Positions 16,555-23,315 of a stretch of DNA of 64,000 nt are shown piece after piece. This stretch comes from Pseudomonadota bacterium. Its GTDB lineage: Bacteria; Pseudomonadota; Gammaproteobacteria; Steroidobacterales; Steroidobacteraceae. The first letter of the stretch is position 1. Each line of letters begins with the position of its first letter. A program made the position numbers and the translations under genes. The stretch covers positions 248,001-312,000 of the forward strand of contig JAJYUA010000001.1 of NCBI GenBank assembly GCA_021792755.1, written 5' to 3'. Under the pieces are notes generated by a model. It saw only the letters and a program-made list of their open reading frames with translations. It did not search any database and was not told the origin of the DNA.

Positions 16555-17400
16555 ATGACACACGATACCCTGCTCAGTCTCGAGGAGCGCCGCACCAAGT
16601 ATTCCGTGCCGGCGCTCGAGAAGGGCCTCGACGTCCTGGAATACCTGTCCGACCAGGCCGTGCCGCTCACCCAGGCGCAGCTCGCCCGCTCGCTCAACCG
16701 CCAGGCGGGGGAAATCTTCCGCATGCTCGCCTGCCTGGAAAGCCGCGGCTACCTCCGGCGCGAGCCGACCACGGGCGCATATTCGCTGACGCTCAAGCTG
16801 TTCGAGCTCTCGCGGACCCACTCCCCGTACGAGGTTCTCTTGAAGGCCGCCCAGCCGCTGATGCGCAGTCTCGCCGAGGATCTGCGCGAGTCCTGTCACC
16901 TGTCCGTGCTGCACCGCGAGCGGGTGCTGGTGCTCGCCCAGGAGGAGAGTCCGAAGCCCTTTCGACTGTCGGTCGAAGTCGGCTCGCAGCACTCACCCAT
17001 GCATACCACCTCGGGCCGCGTGCTGCTCGCGAACATGGACTCGCAGGACTGCGAGGAGCTGCTGACCCATGACCTGGAATGGCGGCGCGAGAAGCCGGCC
17101 GCGCGCGCGCAGTTCCTGAAGCGTCTCGCGGGGATCCGCGCGCGCGGCTACGAGCGCTCCGAGGGCGAGCGGTTCGTCGGTGGCCTGGACATCGGCGTGC
17201 CGGTCGGCTCGCCGGGCTCTTCCATCAAGGCCGCCCTCACCATCGCCACGCTCAAGGAAAAGAACGGCCCGCGTCTGGAAAACATGCTGCCGGCACTGAA
17301 GGCCTGTGCCGATGTGATCGCAGTGCACGCGGGGCTGAAGCCGGAAGAAGAAGAGGAGGCACGCGGTGCGAGCTGTCCGCATGGCGATCCGCAGGTTTGA
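16555..17400 (+). CDS. IclR-family transcriptional regulator
   Basis: A 281-residue regulator from ATG 16555, preceded by AAGGAG at 16544-16549. The N-terminal winged helix (YSVPALEKGLDVLEYLSD, then LTQAQLARSLNRQAGEIFRML, residues ~16-60) is followed by the GAF-like effector domain (ESCHLSVLHRERVLVL, and SQHSPMHTTSGRVLLA). IclR proteins respond to small sugar acids or aromatic acids and bind palindromes near promoters. Encoded inside the plus operon, it most likely controls its own operon and the divergent RLP operon through the sites at 11256-11300. The C-terminal tail is unusually acidic (EEEEEARGAS). Confidence 0.92.
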   Translation: MTHDTLLSLEERRTKYSVPALEKGLDVLEYLSDQAVPLTQAQLARSLNRQAGEIFRMLACLESRGYLRREPTTGAYSLTLKLFELSRTHSPYEVLLKAAQPLMRSLAEDLRESCHLSVLHRERVLVLAQEESPKPFRLSVEVGSQHSPMHTTSGRVLLANMDSQDCEELLTHDLEWRREKPAARAQFLKRLAGIRARGYERSEGERFVGGLDIGVPVGSPGSSIKAALTIATLKEKNGPRLENMLPALKACADVIAVHAGLKPEEEEEARGASCPHGDPQV

Positions 17401-18556
17401 CCCGTTCCAGAGCGCCATCCGCCGGCAATTCGCGGATTTCGCGCGCGCCACCGGCCAGGCGCTCAGCCTCGAGATCGAAGCGCTGGAGCTGAACGACCTG
17501 CACGCGCGATTGTTCGATCAGGGCGCCCTCCGCGACGGATCGCTCGATCTCGCCTTCCTCTCGACCGATTGGCTCGCCGAAGCACAATGCGGCGGTCTGA
17601 TCGAGAATCTGCGCCCCTACCATGCCCGGGCGCCGATCGCCGATTTTCCCGCGGCCTGGAGCGGCTCGCTGCTGCGGCTTGCCGATTTCGCCGGCGGATT
17701 CTGGGGGTTGCCGTATCACGACGGTCCGGAGTGTCTCATCTACCGCAAGGACCTGCTCCAGGCGGCCGGCCTGCCCGTGCCGATCACCTGGGAGGACTTG
17801 CACGCCACGGCGCGGCGCCTGCACGACCCTGGGCGGGAGCTCTACGGGACGACCCTCGCGCTGTACCCCGACGGCCACAACGGCTTTTACGATTTTTGCA
17901 TCCAAGTCTGGTCGCGCGGCGGTGAGCCGTTCGGCCCGGGAGCGCGACCGCAACTGCGTACCCGCGAGGCCGAGGGCGCGCTCGACTTTCTGCGTCTGCT
18001 TGCGCGCGACGAGGCGGCGATCGCGCCCGGCGCACGCGCCCTCGACAGTGTCAAGGCGGGCCTGCTGTTCTGTGCCGGAAAGGTGGCGCTGATGGTCAAC
18101 TGGTTCGGATTCGCCGCGCTCGCGGAGTCTTGGGCTGGGAGCCGGATCAAAGGTTGTGTGGAGGTCGCGCCGCTGCCGATGGGACCCGGCGGGCGCAGCG
18201 TCTCTTTGAATGTCTTCTGGGTGATTGCCCTCGCATCCGGCTCGCGCCAGAAGGACCTCGCCTGGGCATTCCTGCGCCACGTGGCGACGGCCCCCATGGA
18301 CAAATTGACCACCCTCGAGGGCGCCATCGGCGTGCGCCGCTGCACCTGGAGGGACGAGGAAGTCAACCGGCTCATCCCCTTCTATCACAAGCTCGACGGG
18401 TTGCACGAGCACGCCCGGGAACTGCCCCTGCATCCGCGGCTCGCCGACGTCTCGCGGGTGATCGACGCGCTGCTCGCGCGCGCGCTCGACACCGAGGAGT
18501 CGAGCCGTCTGCTGTTGGATGAGGCGCAAGCGCGCCTCGAGGCGATCATCCGATGA
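17366..18556 (+). CDS. Second family 1 solute-binding-like protein without signal peptide
   Basis: A 396-residue protein. GTG 17366 is preceded by GAGGAGG at 17353-17359, and the gene overlaps the IclR gene by 35 bp. The fold is that of a family 1 carbohydrate-binding protein (LDLAFLSTDWLAEAQ, FAGGFWGLPYHDGPECLIYRKDLLQAAGLPVP, VFWVIALASGSRQKDLAWAFLRH). No signal peptide is present: the binding domain starts within the first ten residues. It therefore appears cytoplasmic, like the product of 10078-11217. Two signal-less members in divergent operons of one locus argue against a simple misread start. A sensory or carrier role is possible. Confidence 0.75.
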   Translation: MRAVRMAIRRFDPFQSAIRRQFADFARATGQALSLEIEALELNDLHARLFDQGALRDGSLDLAFLSTDWLAEAQCGGLIENLRPYHARAPIADFPAAWSGSLLRLADFAGGFWGLPYHDGPECLIYRKDLLQAAGLPVPITWEDLHATARRLHDPGRELYGTTLALYPDGHNGFYDFCIQVWSRGGEPFGPGARPQLRTREAEGALDFLRLLARDEAAIAPGARALDSVKAGLLFCAGKVALMVNWFGFAALAESWAGSRIKGCVEVAPLPMGPGGRSVSLNVFWVIALASGSRQKDLAWAFLRHVATAPMDKLTTLEGAIGVRRCTWRDEEVNRLIPFYHKLDGLHEHARELPLHPRLADVSRVIDALLARALDTEESSRLLLDEAQARLEAIIR

Positions 18557-19623
18557 GCACCGGGTGGAACGCGTCGGGCCTGCGCCAACGCCATCCCCTG
18601 CCGAGCGCCGCGCGGCCGATCGTCATCATCGGCACCGGCGGCATCGTCAACGATGCGCACCTGCCGGCGTACCGCAAGGCCGGATTCGCGGTGGCGGGGA
18701 TTTTCGATGTCAACCCCGACAAGGCGCGTGCCACGGCGCGACGCTGGGGCATCGAGCGGGTGTATCGGTCCCTGGAGGAGGTGGCCGCCGTCGAGGGCTG
18801 CGTTTTCGACATCGCCGCCCCGCCGGCGGCGCATCGCACCATTCTCACGGCGCTGCCGCCCGCGGCCGCGGTGCTGATCCAGAAGCCCCTCGGGCTCGAT
18901 CTTGCGCAGGCCACGGACATCCGCGCCGTCTGCCGCGAGCGCCGCTTCGCCGCGGCCGTCAATTTCCAGCTGCGTTTCGCGCCCATGATGGAGGCCGTCG
19001 CGGCCGCCCAGGAGCGGGGGCTGCTCGGCCGGCTCATCGATATCGAAGTGCACTTGAGTCTGGTCACACCCTGGGGGTTGTTTCCCCACCTCATTGCCAA
19101 CCCGCGCGTCGAGATCGTCTCGCATTCCATTCATTACCTGGACACCCTTCGCGCGCTCGCCGGCGAGCCGGCGGGGGTCTTGGCACGCACGTATCATTAT
19201 CCGGGCAGCGCGCTCGCGCAAACTCGCACCTCCGCCATCCTCGACTACGGCCCGGAGTGTCGCGTGACGCTCTCGATCAACCATCATCATGACTTCGGAC
19301 GGCGGTTCCAGGATGCGGCTTTCCGCATCCAGGGCGAGCACGGCGCGGCCGTGGTGAAGCTCGGCCTGCTGCTCGAGTATCCCCGCGGCGAGCCCGACGA
19401 GCTGTGGATCGCCCCGCGCGGTGGCCCGTGGCAGGCGGTGCCGCTCGAAGGGGCATGGTTTCCGGATGCGTTCATCGGCACGATGTCCAACGTCCAGCGC
19501 TTTGCGAGCGGCGAGGACCAGGTGCTGCGCACTTCGGTCGAAGACGCCTGGCACACCATGGCGCTGGTCGAAGCGTGCTACCGGTCGAACGAGGCGCCGG
19601 CGACGCCGGTTCCACAGTCGTAA
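18553..19623 (+). CDS. Gfo/Idh/MocA-family NAD(P)-dependent oxidoreductase
   Basis: A 356-residue protein with an N-terminal Rossmann fold (PIVIIGTGGIVNDAHLPAYRKAGF, residues ~17-38) and a C-terminal Gfo/Idh/MocA alpha/beta domain. The usual E-K-P motif reads IQKPLGLD, keeping the catalytic lysine but changing Glu to Gln. The H-S-I-H-Y-L-D-T stretch supplies the other catalytic region. Family members oxidise or epimerise sugars, inositols and sugar acids. ATG 18553 overlaps the preceding stop (ATGA). In this operon it probably oxidises the imported sugar or a derived lactone; the position of oxidation is unknown. Confidence 0.9.
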   Translation: MSTGWNASGLRQRHPLPSAARPIVIIGTGGIVNDAHLPAYRKAGFAVAGIFDVNPDKARATARRWGIERVYRSLEEVAAVEGCVFDIAAPPAAHRTILTALPPAAAVLIQKPLGLDLAQATDIRAVCRERRFAAAVNFQLRFAPMMEAVAAAQERGLLGRLIDIEVHLSLVTPWGLFPHLIANPRVEIVSHSIHYLDTLRALAGEPAGVLARTYHYPGSALAQTRTSAILDYGPECRVTLSINHHHDFGRRFQDAAFRIQGEHGAAVVKLGLLLEYPRGEPDELWIAPRGGPWQAVPLEGAWFPDAFIGTMSNVQRFASGEDQVLRTSVEDAWHTMALVEACYRSNEAPATPVPQS

Positions 19624-19645
19624 CGTCGAGGATTTGAGAGCAGAC

Positions 19646-20386
19646 ATGTCCCATACTGCCACCGGCTTGAAAGGCAAGACCGCGCTCGTCACCGCCGCCG
19701 CCCAGGGCATCGGGCGCGCGAGCGCCCTGGCGCTCGCGGCCGCGGGTGCGCGTGTCCTCGCCACCGACCTCGATGAGGCAAAGCTCGCGCCGCTTGCCGA
19801 GCGCGGCATCGAGATTTGCCGGATGGACGTGCGCGACGCGAACAGCGTCGCTGCGGCAGTCGCACGTGCCCGCGCGGTCGACGTTCTTTTCAACTGCGCC
19901 GGCTGCGTGCATCACGGCACGCTCCTCGAGAGCACCGACGAGGAGCTCGATTTCGCCTTCGACTTGAACGTCAAGGCGATGTTTCGCACGATCCGCGCCG
20001 TGCTTCCGGGCATGCTCGAGCGCGGCGACGGCTGCATCCTCAACATGTCCTCGGTGGCGAGCAGCGTCAAAGGCGTGCCCGTACGGTGCGTCTACGGGAC
20101 CACCAAGGCCGCCGTGATCGGGCTGACCAAGGCCGTGGCCGCGGATTTCATCGGCCGCGGCATCCGCTGCAATGCCATCTGTCCGGGAACCGTGCAGACC
20201 CCTTCGCTCGAGGAGCGGCTGCGGTCCCAGGGCGATTACGAGCACGCGCGCGCCGCCTTCGTCGCCCGCCAGCCGATCGGCCGGATCGGCCGCACGCAGG
20301 AGATCGCCGACTTGGTCGTGTACCTGGCCGGGGCCACCTACACCACCGGTCAGATCCACGTGATCGATGGCGGCTGGAGCCTCTGA
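19646..20386 (+). CDS. Short-chain dehydrogenase, 2-keto-3-deoxy-L-fuconate/rhamnonate dehydrogenase-like
   Basis: A 246-residue classical SDR from ATG 19646. It has the cofactor motif TAAAQGIGRA, the structural NCAG motif, catalytic Ser in NMSSVASSVKGVP and YGTTK (Tyr-x3-Lys), and CNAICPGTVQTPS. The run through VKGVPVRCVYGTTKAAVIGL is characteristic of the subgroup that includes Xanthomonas 2-keto-3-deoxy-L-fuconate dehydrogenase and the L-KDR 4-dehydrogenases of non-phosphorylated L-fucose and L-rhamnose catabolism. This assignment rests on motif recall and fits a locus with a rhamnosidase. An Asp in ATDLDEAK suggests NAD+ preference. Confidence 0.85.
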   Translation: MSHTATGLKGKTALVTAAAQGIGRASALALAAAGARVLATDLDEAKLAPLAERGIEICRMDVRDANSVAAAVARARAVDVLFNCAGCVHHGTLLESTDEELDFAFDLNVKAMFRTIRAVLPGMLERGDGCILNMSSVASSVKGVPVRCVYGTTKAAVIGLTKAVAADFIGRGIRCNAICPGTVQTPSLEERLRSQGDYEHARAAFVARQPIGRIGRTQEIADLVVYLAGATYTTGQIHVIDGGWSL

Positions 20387-20435
20387 GCCGAGCGGCCGCG
20401 CAAACCCGAACTCAACGTCACCGGAGCGTCCGCAC

Positions 20436-21632
20436 ATGCCCTGGAAACGCCGGCCCTTTACCGGGCGGGACCTCAGCGCGGCACTGAACATCGCCGATCT
20501 TCGCGAAGCGGCGCGCCGCCGCGTGCCGGGTTTCGCCTTCGAGTACGTCGAAGGCGGCGCCGAGGACGAAGCGACGCTGCGCGGCAACCGCGAGGCCTTC
20601 GCGGCGCTGCGGTTCGTGCCGCCGACGCTCGTCAACACCGAGGGGCGCAGCCTCGCCACGGAACTGCTCGGCGCACCCTGCGGCGCGCCGCTCGCGATCG
20701 GGCCGACGGGGCTGAACGGCATGCTGCATCCCCAGGGTGACCTTGCACTTGCCCGCGCGGCGGCGGCCTTCGGCATTCCCTATACGCTGAGCACTGTCTC
20801 GACGACGCTGCTGGAGGACGTTGCGAAGCAGGCCGGCGGACGCCTTTGGATGCAGCTGTACGTCATGCGCAACCGCGCGATCGCCGAAGACATCATGCAC
20901 CGCGCCGCGGCGAACGGCTACGAGGCGCTGCTGTTCACGAGCGATGCCAACGTGTTCGGCAACCGTGAATGGGACAAACGCAATTACCGCACGCCCGGTC
21001 ATCCCCGCCTGCGCGCGGCGCTCGACACACTCCGCCATCCCCGTTGGCTGACACAAGTCCTTCTGCGTCGCGGCATCCCCCGCTTCCGCAACATCGAGGC
21101 CTTCCTGCCGCCGGGCGCCGCGAGCGCGGTGGGCGGCAGCACCATCATTCCGCAGATGTTCGCCCCCACCATCACCTGGGAGGACATCGCGTGGGTGCGG
21201 GAGCACTGGCCGCGCAAGCTCTTCATCAAGGGCGTTCTCGACGTGGCCGACGCGCGTCGCGCCGCCGAGCTCGGATGCGATGGTGTCGTGCTCAGCAACC
21301 ACGGCGGCCGCCAGCTCGATCATTGCGTCGCACCCATCGAGGTGCTCGGCGAGATCGCCGCCGCGGTCGGCGACCGGCTGACCGTGCTGATCGACAGCGG
21401 CTTTCGGCGCGGTACCGACATCGCCAAGGCGCTCGCTCTCGGTGCCGATGCGGTGATGATCGGACGCGCCGCGCTGTATGGACTGGCCGCGGACGGCGAG
21501 CCCGGAGTCCGCCGCGCCTTGGAGATGCTCACCGTCGAGCTCGACCGGGTGCTCGGTCAGCTGAGTTGCCGCACGGTGCGCGACCTCGGGCCGCACCTGC
21601 TGCGCGGTCCCGGGATCCGGGCCGCCGGCTGA
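20436..21632 (+). CDS. FMN-dependent alpha-hydroxy-acid oxidase/dehydrogenase (LldD/GOX family)
   Basis: A 398-residue protein from ATG 20436 with GGAG about 10 bp upstream. The family N-terminus (LREAARRRVPGFAFEYVEGGAEDE) and the active-site segment SNHGGRQLDH, with the catalytic His and the substrate-binding Arg, are both present; FMN-phosphate contacts lie in DSGFRRGTDIAKALALGADAVMIGR. Members oxidise L-lactate, glycolate, mandelate or other 2-hydroxy acids to 2-keto acids. L-lactate and L-lactaldehyde are products of L-KDR/KDF breakdown, so oxidation of L-lactate would close that route; this is inference. It is the last gene of the plus operon and ends 21 bp from the convergent FAD-linked oxidase. 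Confidence 0.92.
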   Translation: MPWKRRPFTGRDLSAALNIADLREAARRRVPGFAFEYVEGGAEDEATLRGNREAFAALRFVPPTLVNTEGRSLATELLGAPCGAPLAIGPTGLNGMLHPQGDLALARAAAAFGIPYTLSTVSTTLLEDVAKQAGGRLWMQLYVMRNRAIAEDIMHRAAANGYEALLFTSDANVFGNREWDKRNYRTPGHPRLRAALDTLRHPRWLTQVLLRRGIPRFRNIEAFLPPGAASAVGGSTIIPQMFAPTITWEDIAWVREHWPRKLFIKGVLDVADARRAAELGCDGVVLSNHGGRQLDHCVAPIEVLGEIAAAVGDRLTVLIDSGFRRGTDIAKALALGADAVMIGRAALYGLAADGEPGVRRALEMLTVELDRVLGQLSCRTVRDLGPHLLRGPGIRAAG

Positions 21633-21653
21633 GGAGGCGCGGGCGGCGCGGCC

Positions 21654-23057
21654 TCAGGCCGTTGCGGCGAGCACCTTGCCCGGGTTGAGGATGTTGCGCG
21701 GGTCGAGGGCCGTCTTGAGCGTGCGCATGAGCGCAATCTCCCCGGGCGTGCGTGAGCACGACAGGTGGGCGCGCTTTTGCAGGCCGATACCGTGCTCGCC
21801 GGAGATGGAGGAGCCGCAGCGCTTGCGCAACGCCCCATAGATGATTTCCTCGATCGCGTGTCGCCTCTGCGGCGAGTCCTCGCCGACGCTTACCATCAGG
21901 TGCAGATTGCCGTCGCCGAGATGCCCCCATGCCACGAGGCGGCACGCGCCGCCCCAACGGCTCACGAGCGCGCCGCGAACCTCCTCGAGGTAGCCGGGCA
22001 TGTCATCGATCTTGAGGCTGACATCGAAGGCCGAGACCGGCCCGTCGCGGGTCACCTGCGCCACATCATCGCGCAAGCTCCACATCGCCCGGCGCTCGGC
22101 GTCGGATTTTGCGATCACCGCATCGCAGACCTCGCCGGCTTCGAGCGCTCCGGCAAGCACCTTCTCGAAGTGATCCGCATCCGCCTGCACGTCGGCTCCA
22201 CGGGCCTCGACCAGCACATAGAACGCAGATCCATGCGGTAGGATCGGCCGGCCCGGTGCGGGCGCGGTCGTGACCAGACGGTAAAATTCCGCCCACATCA
22301 CCTCGAAAGACGAGAGTGATCCGCCGAGCCCGCGCTCCAGGCGTCGCAGTAGCCGCGGCATATGCTCGAACGCCTCGACCGCCAGCAACGCGACGCTTTC
22401 GCTCAGCGGCTTCGGACGCAGCCGCAGCACCGCACGGGTCACCACGCCTAAAGTGCCTTCCGAGCCGATGAACAGCTGCTTCAGGTCGTACCCGGCGTTG
22501 TTCTTGATGAGGGTGTTCGGAGTGTCGATCACGGTGCCGTCGGCGAGCACCGCCGTTAGACCCAGCACCATGTCCCGGGTCATTCCCCAGCGCAGCACGC
22601 GGTTGCCGCCCGCATTGGTGGAGATCGTACCCCCGATGGTCGCGGACCCCCTCGCACCGAGATCGAGCGGCAGCAGCAGATCGTGCGCCTCCGCCGCCTC
22701 GCAGGCGCTCTGCAGGATACAGCCGGCCTGAACGCGCATCACGCGATTGGCCTCATCGATCTGTTCGATCGCGCACAACCGATCCAAGGACAGCGCCAGG
22801 GCGCCCTCGGCATAGGCGCCGTCCACCAGCCCGGTGCACCCGCCCCAGGGCACCACCGCCTGAGCGGCGGCATTGGCCAGTGCGAGGACGCGCGAGACCT
22901 CGGCCGTCGAGCGCGGCCGAAGCACGGCGAGCGGTGCGCCGAGAGCGGTGCCCAGGCCGCGCGCCTCGGCAGCATTGCGCACTTGCAGCGCGGCCTCGCC
23001 GCAGAGCACCGCTTCGGCACCGAGCGCGGCTGCAAGCGCCTCGATCAGCTGACTCAT
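21654..23057 (-). CDS. FAD-linked glycolate/D-lactate-type dehydrogenase (GlcD family)
   Basis: A 467-residue flavoprotein. The N-terminal PCMH FAD-binding half has VPWGGCTGL and IGGTISTNAGGNRVLRWGMTRD; the C-terminal half has WGHLGDGNLHLMV and SGEHGIGLQKR, the typical 2-hydroxy-acid dehydrogenase cap motifs. It oxidises a D-2-hydroxy acid (D-lactate, glycolate, D-2-hydroxyglutarate or a related acid) and passes electrons to a quinone or cytochrome. ATG 23057 has GGAG about 7 bp upstream. Convergent with the L-type oxidase at 20436-21632, it may supply the opposite stereochemistry. It has its own promoter. Confidence 0.9.
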   Translation of the reverse strand: MSQLIEALAAALGAEAVLCGEAALQVRNAAEARGLGTALGAPLAVLRPRSTAEVSRVLALANAAAQAVVPWGGCTGLVDGAYAEGALALSLDRLCAIEQIDEANRVMRVQAGCILQSACEAAEAHDLLLPLDLGARGSATIGGTISTNAGGNRVLRWGMTRDMVLGLTAVLADGTVIDTPNTLIKNNAGYDLKQLFIGSEGTLGVVTRAVLRLRPKPLSESVALLAVEAFEHMPRLLRRLERGLGGSLSSFEVMWAEFYRLVTTAPAPGRPILPHGSAFYVLVEARGADVQADADHFEKVLAGALEAGEVCDAVIAKSDAERRAMWSLRDDVAQVTRDGPVSAFDVSLKIDDMPGYLEEVRGALVSRWGGACRLVAWGHLGDGNLHLMVSVGEDSPQRRHAIEEIIYGALRKRCGSSISGEHGIGLQKRAHLSCSRTPGEIALMRTLKTALDPRNILNPGKVLAATA

Positions 23058-23088
23058 CCGATCTCTCCCACCGTCACATTTAACTCAG

Positions 23089-23118
23089 ACAATACGAAGC
23101 GCCCGGACGGGCTGTCAA
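23089..23118 (-). promoter_or_regulatory. Promoter of the FAD-linked dehydrogenase gene
   Basis: On the minus strand TTGACA (23118-23113) is followed after 18 bp by TATTGT (23094-23089), about 30 bp before the ATG. The spacer contains the inverted repeat GCCCG-GA-CGGGC (23101-23112), which could be an operator between the two boxes. Confidence 0.55.
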
Positions 23119-23315
23119 GCGAGGCGGCGCCGGCGAGAGCGCCTGTGAGGCTGAAGCATCGTCCCCTGTCCGTGGGCCGGCTCGGCCCCCCCGGGGCCGG
23201 GGCGTGTTGCGAACGCCTGCAAGCCCGGCCTATCAAAGTGAACATGATTGCAACCACCGGTCGGCACCGCGCGACACGAGCATCTCCCGCGGCCACGTGG
23301 GCATCCACTGGGCCG

